This document shows positions 51,951-61,924 of a stretch of 64,000 bases of DNA, piece by piece. The DNA comes from Solenopsis invicta. Its lineage: Eukaryota > Arthropoda > Insecta > Hymenoptera > Formicidae. The position numbers were made by a program, and so were the translations under genes. Where the stretch lies: contig NC_052677.1 in assembly GCF_016802725.1 (NCBI RefSeq), positions 14,062,329 to 14,126,328 on the forward strand, read 5' to 3'. The notes under the pieces were generated by a model. It saw only the letters and a list, made by a program, of their open reading frames with translations, was not told where the DNA came from and made no database searches. Each line of letters opens with the position of its first letter. Position 1 is the first letter of the stretch.

Positions 51951-52783
51951 CATTAAATCACTAAATATTGATGTAATTTAAGTGTCAAAGTGAAATGGAA
52001 ATCTTTCTAATGATAAAATACATATTTATCAAATAGCACAATAAAGTGTATTAAAGATTTCTCAATTTATTCCCGTTTGTATATTTACATTGAACACACA
52101 TCTTCACGATTTGTGTAAGATGGCAATAATGCTTCCACTAAAATTCGCTATAAAAAATGAAAAAAACAATTTAAAAGTCCGAAGAACTTGCAACGATGCA
52201 AAAATCTCACTTGTGCGTTAATTTTTTTAAATATTGTGCATAAAAGATAGATTTTAGATTTTCTCTTTGGTGAGACGAATGCTGTGAAAACTTGGCTACA
52301 TTTCTCTTTTCTCAAAGATTGAAAAATTTATCAGACGTCAAAATTGACGTCGTCAAGATAAATTTGCACAGACGATTGATATATCAAATCTCAGGGTCCA
52401 TTTCTGGACAATGAGATCGAGTTAACGCGTACGCAAATCCTAAAGGAAGGTGTTCGAGACGTACGAAGAGGATTGTTACGCGTCCGTGCGAGCGTATTCT
52501 TCTAATTCCGCGAAAACCAGGCACGACGTTTCCGGGCACAATGCCTTGCCGAGGCACAAAGCTCACGTTTGCCGGTTCTGGGTGCGATCGGCCGACCTGA
52601 GTCGATCTGTTCGAGGGACTTGGCACCTCGCTGAATAACCCTCGCCCATAGAGATCCGCGTACATACATGGTCAAATTGAATCCCATTCCTCGAAACGTC
52701 CAGGAGGCGCTTTCATGTGGTGAAAGCCGCTTCTTTTATCGTTCGAGTCAACCGCGTTGTACTCGCGAAATAATTGTTAAATC
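51951..52783. other. Non-coding spacer left of the foldback
   Basis: AT-rich with a mixed patch at 52,390-52,760; nothing recognised. Confidence 0.5.
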
Positions 52784-53553
52784 AATAATTATATTAATAA
52801 TAATAAAAAAATATTAATTATATGTATTATTATTAAATTATATATCATTTTAAATTAATTAATTATTATAATTAGATTTAATAATAACATGAAATTTATC
52901 TTATAAGAGAACACAACCAAGTGACCTTCTTCGATTTTAATGATATGTTAAAATATAGACAAAATTAAAAAACATTTATGCTTTTATAAGTACTGAGTCG
53001 CTCATTAAGGAGAATAAAAACCCTTTAAAAAAAAATCAGTTTTTTTCTTTCAAAATAAATATCGTCAAAACTATAAGAGATAGAAAAAATGTGAATTAAT
53101 AAACTAAATAAAAAGTGAATAATTTAAAAAAAAAGTTTTGTATTACTATTATAAAGTACTTTAAAATTACGTTAAAAAACTGTTTAAAATTTATTTTAAA
53201 TTTTATTATTATTATAAAGTACACTTGAAACTATTCAACTTTCATTTAGAATATTTTTTTGCAATTCTTTTACAGTTTCGATATTTGCCTCAAAAGAAAA
53301 AAAAAACAATTTTTTTAAAGGTTTATTTCCCCTTAATGTGTGACTTAGCACTTACAAAAAATATGTATCTCTTATTTTTGGCTATATAAAAACTCATTAA
53401 AATCGTAAAAGGTTACTTAATTAAGTTTCCTTGTAAGATAAATTTCATATTAAATTAAATTCTAATAATTAATAATTAATTAATTTAAAATAATAAATAA
53501 TTTAATGATAATATATATAATTAGTCATTTTTATTATTATTAATATAATTATT
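52784..53553. repeat. 770-base foldback element
   Basis: The two halves are imperfect inverse complements centred at about 53,169. Five checked blocks all give the same centre: 52784-52808 with 53529-53553 (25 of 25 bases), 52854-52875 with 53462-53483 (imperfect), 52890-52904 with 53434-53448, 52932-52943 with 53394-53405, and 53003-53010 with 53331-53338. The arms also match around 53057/53286 near the centre. The element is very AT-rich and has no coding capacity. It is flanked on both sides by remnants of one MITE family (51757-51950 and 53575-53716). Confidence 0.85.
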
Positions 53554-53574
53554 AATTTTTGTAATTAAATAATT

Positions 53575-53716
53575 ATAAATTTTTTAATTTGATTACATTT
53601 TTTCAGTTCAAGTATTTATTTATATATTTAAGTTAACTTAAATACATAAATACTTAAACTAAAAAAATTTAATAAAGTTCAAAAATTTAATCAAGTTAAC
53701 AACATTTTTCTCAGTG
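53575..53716. mobile_element. MITE remnant, right end with CACTGAGAAAAA terminus
   Basis: The right end reads ...TTTTTCTCAGTG followed by TA. An internal palindrome is built on TTCAAGTATTTAT and its complement. The left terminus was not found and may have been removed next to the foldback. The sequence before the end (AATTTAATCAAGTTAAC) is shared with the copy at 51757-51950. Confidence 0.6.
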
Positions 53717-54041
53717 TATATTTCTTCTCAGTAATCTTTTCTCTTCGCAATAAAAAACAGAAAGTAGAACAAAATAAAATCGCAATGATGAGCATAGTAA
53801 TGCGAGTTTTCACCGATTCGCCATTATATTGCGCTCGACTAATTTGTTCGAACCCCTACCGCCATCTTACATGCGTGAAGTTCTAGCGGCGAAACGCAAG
53901 CTTCCCTTCCTGCGAGCGCAGCCGCAGCCACTTGTCCTAGCGAAACTAATTCATTGCATCTCGCATAAAATTTTCAGAAACCGACGCATCGCACTCGTCT
54001 AATATACCCCCCAATTTCAAAAATGTGCTGTTGAGACTCAC
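53717..54041. other. Spacer between MITE remnant and candidate exons
   Basis: Mixed composition, becoming GC-richer at 53,860-53,950. On the minus strand this would be intron if the divergent transcript is real. Confidence 0.4.
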
Positions 54042-54300
54042 CATTTCTTCCGCCACTTGCTGCTGCGGGCTGCCGCGATTCTAGCCTCTCCTCCACGCAC
54101 CAAATGCGATCCCTGTTTAAGCAGACAAACAACATAATTCAATCTCAATTTTTATGAAAATCAACGTTTCGCGATTCTGACTTCTAGATTTGCTTACTAG
54201 CCAAGCTCCTTCGGCATCACGTCCTCCTCTCACAGCCTTAAATCATCAGGATCGTATGGAGCATAAACCACTGCGCGTAAAAAATCGTTTAAAACTGAAA
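54042..54300 (-). ncRNA. Possible first exons of a divergent minus-strand transcript
   Basis: Read on the minus strand, a stretch ending at 54198 is followed by GTAAGC. An 85-base intron then ends in TTAAACAG at 54113, and a 71-base exon (54112-54042) ends in AAATG followed by GTGAGT. The exon-intron-exon-donor order with good splice signals suggests a spliced transcript reading away from YJU2 into the gene-free block. Two of three frames of the 71-base exon are open, but I see no recognisable protein, and joining the frame that starts at the ATG in the first piece gives an immediate stop. It may be a 5' untranslated leader of a gene whose coding exons lie far to the left, a long non-coding RNA, or chance. 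The upper boundary is arbitrary. Confidence 0.35.
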
Positions 54301-54565
54301 TTGTTCATTAAGCGACAACAGTTGCTTCGAGAATCGCAAGTCGTGTGAATATCGATATAGTAATGGGACACAATGATTGGTTGGTGTTCGGTTGGCAGTA
54401 CTGCCACGGCTGGCAACCATGAGTGACGCTGCGTACTTCACTTGGTTCATGTTCTCCGACCTAACCTAGAAGAGCCACGGAGCTATCCACGAAATTATTT
54501 TAAAGAAATATAAATATTATAAATTTTAAAGCCTAATCGTACACGCAGGTAGCTAGAACCGCAAA
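54300..54565. promoter_or_regulatory. Candidate promoter and 5' region of YJU2, possibly divergent
   Basis: This short interval lies between the YJU2 start codon and possible minus-strand exons beginning below about 54,300. It contains an inverted CCAAT box (ATTGG at 54376-54380) and a 14-base perfect palindrome TGGCAGTACTGCCA at 54393-54406, resembling an NFI-type half-site pair with unusual spacing. No TATA box is obvious near the start. The assignment rests on position and these short motifs only. Confidence 0.45.
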
Positions 54566-55800
54566 ATGTCGGAACGTAAAGTTTTGAACGTAAGTACGAG
54601 ACGATTAATCACCTTTCATTAAATATCCATATATACGCGTCCACCTGAACACCTTGATAATCTTTGTCTCTCGTGTTTTCTAGAAATATTATCCTCCGGA
54701 TTTCGATCCGTCGAAGATCCCGCGCATGAAACTGGCGAGGAATCGCCAATACACCGTGCGACTGATGGCGCCGTTCAACATGCGTTGCAAGACATGTGGG
54801 GAATACATCTATAAAGGCAAAAAATTTAATGCGCGAAAGGAGGACGTCGAGGGCGACAATTATTTGGGTATACGCATCTACAGGTTTTACATAAAATGTA
54901 CCCGCTGCCTGCAAGAAATATCTTTTAAAACTGATCCAAAGAACACAGATTATGAGATCGAGGCAGGTGCCACGAGAAACTTTATGGCGTTGAAACTGGC
55001 TGAGGAACAGGCGCAAAGAGAGGAGGATGAGGAGAAAGAGGAGGAGGCCACCAATCCGATGAAGCTGCTGGAAAAAAGGACACAACAATCAAAACAAGAA
55101 CTAGAGTTATTAGAAAGTTTAGAAGAACTAAAAGATTTAAATCGGAGGCAGCAAACCATTGATTATGATGAAATGCTTCAGCAGTATGACACTGATACCA
55201 GGCATAGAACAGAAAAAGAACAAGAAGAGTTAGATGAACAATATGTTAAATCTATATTTCGTAAGAGACAGTTAACTGAAGAGACTGTTGTAGAAGAAAT
55301 TAAGCTTGAAGATGAAAAAGATGACGAAAAAGTCCAAAAGTCCTGCACTCCTGCAAAAATACTTAAAACAGATGAAGCAAATGTCAAAGCAACAGTAAGG
55401 TTTTAATCTTATATTTAATACATTTTATTTATTGTTTATAAGAAAAATTTAACTGGAAACATTAAAACTAATGGTAATTATTGGTTGTTTGCAGGAAGAT
55501 TCTTCCAAACTCACTAAAGGATCGTTGTGGTCGGAAAATACATTATCTAGTAAAAAAAATTCATCCACTTTGATCAAGAAAAGTAATATTGGCATAAAGA
55601 TAAATGCGAGGTTATCACAAAATAAATCCACAGCTGAAAATGTTTTCTCTGATAAGGAAATAGTTCCACAGTCAGACAAAACACCTAATGCTTCAACTAG
55701 TACATTGAATACAGTAAATACTAGCTCCAAATCGGATAATGTCGGCAATGGTCTCTCATTAATAGGTGCCTATTCAGATAGCAGTGATGATGATTGTTAA
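54566..55800 (+). CDS. YJU2: YJU2 (CCDC94-type) pre-mRNA splicing factor, 3 exons
   Basis: Joined exons 54566-54589, 54684-55394 and 55495-55800 give 346 residues, close to the roughly 320 known for animal YJU2. The start lies in a very short first exon (8 residues, MSERKVLN) that ends at gtaagt. Its N-terminal sequence continues as KYYPPDFDPSKIP, a hallmark of the family. Introns are 94 and 100 bases with canonical gt...ag ends and keep the frame. The conserved N-terminal domain shows MAPFNMRCKTCGEYIYKGKK and FYIKCTRC, so Cys43, Cys46, Cys80 and Cys83 form the expected zinc site. From about residue 110 the protein is charged and probably coiled-coil. The C-terminus is Ser/Asp-rich (SDSSDDDC). 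In the known family, YJU2 joins the spliceosome at the branching step and contacts the branch helix in the nucleus. If intron 2 is retained, the protein ends two codons after the donor site with Arg-Phe-stop. The family call is secure; expression was not assessed. Confidence 0.95.
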
Positions 55801-55837
55801 TAGAAGAAATATATTAATATATATTTTTATTCAATAG

Positions 55838-55843
55838 AATAAA
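55838..55843 (+). terminator. Probable poly(A) signal of YJU2
   Basis: A canonical AATAAA lies 38 bases after the YJU2 stop codon, in an AT-rich 3' untranslated region. The cleavage site was not determined; it would be expected 10-30 bases further on. Confidence 0.6.
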
Positions 55844-56336
55844 TGTTATACAAAGTAAAATGGCGTCTACAAAAACGCGTTTGTATAAATATATTATTGG
55901 TTTTAAAATGTGTATATATAACGTAAAATTTTATAGATTATATTATTTTGAATATACATATGAGTTGGATACGCATATGTAAATAATTTCTTATTAAATC
56001 CAATGTAGTCACAATCATTGATACTTACAGGCTGTGCCGACGATTACAGAGTTTCTTACAGGATGCCGAAGGTTTTACTCCTAAAACATAAAAGACTCAG
56101 TTATCAAAATTATAGAAAAATTCAATCTGCAAGGCTAGGCACTCTGTAAGAAATTCTGTCGTCAAATCACATCGATATCGATACAATGTAGCAAGGAGTA
56201 CCTAGCCTAAACAGATCATTAATATATTTGAAACGAAACTTTGAAAAAAAATCTTTAGAAATGATATTACAATGAAAAAAATATATATATAAATCCGCAT
56301 AAAAATGGTCTATCTCAAATGTGTTAATAACGTCTG

Positions 56337-56369
56337 TTTATTTATATTCGTAATGACGATTAATTTATT
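56337..56369 (-). terminator. Probable poly(A) signals of the coiled-coil gene
   Basis: Two TTTATT hexamers (AATAAA on the minus strand) at 56337-56342 and 56364-56369 lie about 260-300 bases beyond the minus-strand stop codon. They are the nearest canonical signals noticed. Use of either site is inferred. Confidence 0.45.
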
Positions 56370-56631
56370 TAAAAAAGTGAGTATTCGTAAAAATTATGTT
56401 CTTAGAGCTTACTGAATTAATGAATAAAAAAAATTGTCAACATAAAAAGGTCAAATTTTTTTTTAAAATATTCATTGAACATGGCATTAGCGTGGCATTG
56501 TAAAATGATACGACCTTCGTATCTTTTAGGGATATTTTTGCTAGATCGATACTGTCACTCAGGATGAAGTGATTAATTATAACATGAATACAATAAGACG
56601 TAATGCACGAACTGTACGAGAAATAATGGCA

Positions 56632-59600
56632 TTATGTCGCGCGAATAATCGGATTACATCGCCGAAGAGAGACATCACGAAGAGACCGTCTTGGCAGACG
56701 TCCACGATATCGACAATAATGCTGTTCGCGACAACGACGCGGCTCTCTATTACAATCCTTTGCATTATCACGAACCACAATAGGATTAACGAAGAAGCAA
56801 TCCGCGTCTTCCTCAGACGAGCTTGGCTCGGCATGAAATTTGTTTACGCGACTCGTTGGCTCGCCGAAAGCCTCCAAAGCCGAGGAATCCATCAACCAAC
56901 CGTAAAGAGATCTCCGAATGCGATGATTTCCTACGTGATGAATTACGTCATCCCTAAATTTCGCGCTAACTTTCCGCCGACATTGCTCGCAAATGAAACT
57001 CTCTTCCTCATTGGAAGAAACGCGATAGCAGTCGTTAAGATGAAACTTTCCTGGCGGAGGATCCGAACTTTTCGTAGGTAAAACGTGACGCGAGAAATAT
57101 CGATATCGCGGGGATCTTAATTTTCTGCGTGAATGCGTATCGACAAAGTGAAACTTTGGCGAGGGTGTTTCCAGTAACGCTCGTCTCGATTCGCAAGAAA
57201 GAGTACGCGACAGTCTGTCATCGACGATGTATGAGCGAGGTTTACGCGAATACTTCCTCTCGACATACCGATTGCTGTCGTTTCTGTTCTTCTCCCGCAA
57301 GTTCATTTCCAGTTGCGCGATACGATGCTCGAGTCGTGTACGTTGCGCCTGTGCGCGATCCTGCTGATCCTCCAGCAGCTTCACTAATTTTTCCAATCGC
57401 ATTACTTGCATCTGCTTGCCCTCCAGTGTGATATATAATTCCTGGATTGCTTCTGTTTTCGCCGCGATCTGCTTATTGATCTGAATACATCCTTATCATT
57501 AGAATTAAGTCCCGAAAGATAACAATCAAATCGAAAAACAAATTTATTGCAAATATATTACTATGATATTTTATTCCATAGTTTGGATCAAGAATGGATT
57601 AAAAGGATTTAACTTATTAAATGAGAGGATTAGAAAAAAGGCTTGAATAGAATGTCGCGCCTTACTTCATCGATATCTTCGCAATTTTCATTAGGATTTG
57701 CCGCGTTCGCTTGCTTTCCTTTGAGAAGGCTGAGCAGTTCATCCCGGGCTTTAAGGAATTTGCTCTGCTCGCGCATCACCCGATCACGTTGTTCCAACTC
57801 TAGCTGCTTCTGCGTTAAAGTGGTCTCTAGCTCTCGGTTCTGTTGAATAACCTCAGCCAAGCTGTTTCGCAGGTCGCTAATCTGCTGCTGAAGCTCCATC
57901 GCATCAAGTTCCTGAGTTTTGCCATTTTCTTTCGATCTCACATGAAGACGATGCTGAATCTCGGATAACTGGTTCTCCAGCACTTCATTTCTCTCTTGCC
58001 TAGTAAAAATTGAGCAAAAATTAAAATTGATTCAAGCATATCTTTGGTCGAGAAATGTGAAAGATCGTTGTAATGTAAGACAACAACAATCTAGTATTTA
58101 TTCTACATGTAAAACAAAAAGAATAAATTTAATCGTTAATATGCTATATATGCATATCTAAATATTCTATAAAATATTTTTCTTTTTAAAAAGGAAATAT
58201 TATTTTTCTGTATAAATTAAATATAAATAAAGATACTTTAGACAACACACGTTCAAGTATCTGACAGATACTTAAACGTTGTCTAAAGTATCTTTATTTA
58301 TTAACAGGATAATATGTCAATGTTGAAGCTTACGCGAATCTGGCGATCTTCTGGATCCGAGCGTGCTCTAGCATTAAATTCTGAAGATCATTAGTTTTGG
58401 TAACAAGTTCGGCGGCCAACCTATCCTTCGTCTCGTCTTCGTTATCGCGGTTCTGTGAGCAAACAAAAAGGATGAATAATCGAAACTAATTTTGAGAAAG
58501 ACTTATAGGGAGACGGAAAATCACGGTCTAACGAACGAAGGGGAAACGAATCTCAAATGATTCTTAGGTCTTATATGAGCAGAAGTCCCGAAAGTAGTGC
58601 AAACTAACTGCCGCCTGATGCATCACAGCGACAATCTCTTGCTTCTCTCTCTCGAGTTGCTCGATCTTCTCCTTCTGTCTCTCCAGTTCGGCCCGGGCCG
58701 CCAGCAAATCGTTATACAGGCAAACCTCGTTTTCCGTATGACTATTATCTAAAGGCCGATAATTGAAATGAAAGCTTTCGATGAGGATATATAATATAAT
58801 GTCTTATGTTAATATTTTGTACAAATGAGAAAATTTCTCGATACTTTGGAATTACTGAGCTTATCTACCTGTCACAGTAATATTATTGCTTTTCTGACTC
58901 GCGAGATCGCAGAGCAGCTGGCTCTTCTCCTCGAGGTGTTTGCAGCGTTCTTCCATTTCAGTTAGACTGCTCTCGGCTTGTTGTCTGCAATGAGTTCCAT
59001 ATTAAAATTAATTGTGAAATTCTTTCAAAAAACTTGATTTCCCAAGTTTATCAAACAAAGAGAATATACGTGGATAATGTGAAATTGTTTACGAGAAATA
59101 TTACACTTTACATTATCCATGTACATATTAAATTTTAAAATAAGATAATATGATAATTACGCAATTACTTTATTTCGCACTGCATTGAAATACAAACAAC
59201 CAATAATGATTCTTAAAACCAGAACTATAACTCACCTCTTTTTTCTCTCTTCGATAATTTCTGCATCGGTAGTTTCAAACTTGGCTGATAATTCCTTGAT
59301 AATAGCATTTGCTTCTGCTTCCTTGTGAGCCATCTTTTCTTTGAGTTCCAGCATCCTAAAACAAGTCAATTTTAAGAAAACACAGAGTAAAAGGGGGGAA
59401 GGGATCGATCTTCCCCTTATCCAAGCAATTATCTACAAAGCGACTTTTTTTCAGTTTTCTAATAAAAATTTAATTTCGTTAGAAAAAGCTTTTCTTATTT
59501 ATCCATTACTTAAAATTAACATTGGGCTTTTATGCTTCTTAAAGGTTTAAAAAAAAGCGGTCGAGAATTCGGCGGGATTAAAAGGACAACCGTGACTCGT

Positions 59601-61924
59601 AGCTGTCGCGCTGCTTCTCCATCTTCGCCACGAGGTTTTCGCCGCTCTTCATCGCCTTGTGCATATCCTTCATCCTTAGCTCCATTGCCTGGTCCTTCTG
59701 CTTTAACTGAGCCTCCAATGACTTCACGCTGTTCTGCAGCTGTTGCGACTTCACCTCCTCGTTAGCCACGTGCCCCTCCAGCTCGCGAATCTTCGTCCGC
59801 GCTTTTTGTATTTGCAGCTCCATCATTCTTGTCCTATCTTTCCCCTGATTCGCCTTGTCACGCTCCGCCTTGAGCTCCTCCAGAGCGGCGCTCAGTTGCT
59901 CCTGCAGCAAGTCCTCGCGATCGACATTCGGCCGCTCCTCTTTCACACGCCCGCGATAATTGTCGTATTCGCTACGCAGACTCGAGGATCTCATCGCAAA
60001 TTCGGCGACAAAGTCCTTCTGGGCCATTCTCAGATCATCCAGCTGCGTTCTCATCTCCTCATTGTCTCGCGTGAAGTTCGCCTGCTGCGCCTCCACCTCC
60101 GAATAATTCACCGGGACCAACACGTTGCCCATTTCGTCCTGTCGGCTCGATTCTGTCAGCCAGAACTTGAAGAGGGATGCGAACGACGAGCTCTTGTCCA
60201 GGGTACGCTGACAGATCTTTTGGGAGCGGTCGCAGATATCCTGTAGTTGATTTTGCAACAGCGACATACCGATTACCACTGACTCGTCCATGCAGATTGG
60301 CTCCCGCTGCTCGATGCAGTCGTGCCGCGAGCTCGTCTGAATCGGCGTCGGCGGGCTTTGCTTGGGCCACTCCACTTGTGGCAATCTCGGCTCTTCGATC
60401 TTGCCGGGGTCCTTGCCGCCGGCCGCGATTATCTTCTCCCGTAGACTCGACATCTCATCGTACAGATCTTGCGCGACTTTCTGGGGACGTGCCGTGGAGA
60501 AAAAAATGTCATTTAATACATACCTCATTATTTAATCTTGATATACAGTCCAAGTTTTTGATCTTTCATCATGTTTAAAAAGAATCCCCAACAATTTCTA
60601 TACTACAATCGCGTAATGAGACGTTGTTCTAGAGAAAATTGCCCCCCAACAGTTACTTGCTTATCGACGAGCGTCCTTTTCAGATTCATGTAGCGCATCC
60701 TTTTTGAACTATATTGTATTTCCAGCTGACGAGGTTTCTCCACGGGGACCGCATTCGTCGGTTTTCTCGATGGCAATGTACTCAGAGTCTTCATGCTCGA
60801 TCGACGAACAGAATTGTTGTTGGAGCTTATCCCGTTGGAAGTCTCCTCGTACGTTGGATGACTCGCCGAGTCGCCCTGTGAAAAGATTTTGAGTAATGTT
60901 TGACAGGTAATCAACAAATAGCATTGAAGATATTTCGTAAATTATAACAAACAATTGTTTTAAATTAAGATTAATTATTGCGAATATTGACGATTGATAT
61001 GTAACGTTTTAATTAAATAGGAGAAGAGACCGCTGAATATAAGATAACCAATTTATGTTATACACAAAATTATTTAACAATAATTGTGTTAAATAATTAA
61101 CGTACTTGCATGCCATTTCGTCCAAAATTAGTCGTTGGAATTTTACTCTTGATTTTATTTGCAGTATTCAACACAGTTGATTTTCTTGAAGTATTTGATG
61201 AATGATCTTCCGCTTTTTCTACAAAGAGAATAAAAATAAATGTGCGCGCTTCTTCACTCTAATACAATTTTATATAATAATACAGTAAGCATTTGGATTT
61301 TATTTTAAAGATTCCCAAATATGTTTTGTTTTCTTATTTTCTTTTCATATCGCAAAGAAATATTTCTTTTCTTTTAAATAAAAGAAGTACATGGAGATGA
61401 ATACAAAGAGGATATATTTGTAAGCGCAATACGAAGAGAACGCATCTCGAGTTGCTTTGACAATTAGCATTACTTTGATATAACCTTTATATAATATTTT
61501 AATATAATTGTGTTAACTTTTCAGACCATTTTAGAACAAAATTATTTTTAATCAGAACTGATATTTATTTTAACACAGTAGATTGCTTAGCTGTGAGAAA
61601 ATCATATTTCAGCACTATTATTTTTTTTTATTCCGGAAGAACAATAAAAGTAAAAAAAAATAAACATAGCGTGAATTATTCAAGATTTTTCTGAAATTTA
61701 TTCTGTCGTAGTTGCGAAGAGCATGCCAATACATGAATAAGAAAAGCTTATGAATTTGCAATAGTTTTACTATTGATGTTATAGGGTTAAATATTACAAT
61801 TTTTATACTTCGCGTCACAGCTTGTAAATATGTAACAATAAAAATACAAAGATCGTAGTTTTTATATCAAGAGTTTTGACATGAAATAACCTGAAGAATT
61901 TATTGTGACCGTTTCGCTCAGCAT
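56632..61924 (-). CDS. Large coiled-coil protein, 10 exons, family not recognised
   Basis: Minus-strand exons, high to low: 61924-61891, 61218-61106, 60875-60657, 60480-59591, 59355-59236, 58984-58869, 58748-58609, 58452-58334, 57999-57666, 57480-56632. All introns have GT...AG ends and all phases join, giving 977 residues. The N-terminus (about 1-110) is Ser/Thr/Asn-rich and probably disordered. Exon 4 carries residues 123-418 and opens with a segment containing SSLREKIIAAGGKDPGKIEE. Residues about 230-760 are dominated by Glu/Gln/Lys/Arg/Leu heptads and should form long coiled coils. The tail (about 760-977) is basic, Ser/Arg-rich, with one CxxC (Cys859, Cys862). The composition is that of a centrosomal, cytoskeletal or golgin-like scaffold, but I did not recognise an ortholog and assign no function. 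Exon 1 (11 residues, MLSETVTINSS) is the least certain exon: it is supported by its ATG, a donor and the correct phase only. The donor after exon 4 (GTTGTC) is weak. Confidence 0.85.
58225..58299. repeat. Near-palindromic hairpin in an intron of the coiled-coil gene
   Basis: Within the intron between exons 8 and 9 (58000-58333), 58225-58263 is the inverse complement of 58265-58299. There is one 4-base bulge (ACAC) and one mismatch. The stem is about 35 base pairs and the loop is only a few bases. This could be a recent inverted duplication, a tiny MITE, or a precursor of small RNA. Confidence 0.8.

Larger units (their letters stand above)
55801..56631. other. Space between convergent genes with an inverted repeat
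   Basis: The two genes converge here. The interval holds both 3' untranslated regions and an imperfect inverted repeat: 56039-56067 pairs with 56137-56163. The arms share the core TTTCTTACAG and the ends GACGA, with a loop of about 69 bases. A second short complementary pair around ggctagg (56133) and cctagcc (56202) extends the symmetry. It could be a decayed MITE or an RNA hairpin. Confidence 0.6.

Noticed and set aside
53840..53852. GTTCGAACCCC, resembling the B box of a tRNA gene
   Set aside because: No A box, acceptor stem or cloverleaf could be drawn around it.
56569..57081. 170-residue plus-strand frame
   Set aside because: It is antisense to the last exon of the coiled-coil gene, whose phase and splice sites are well supported.
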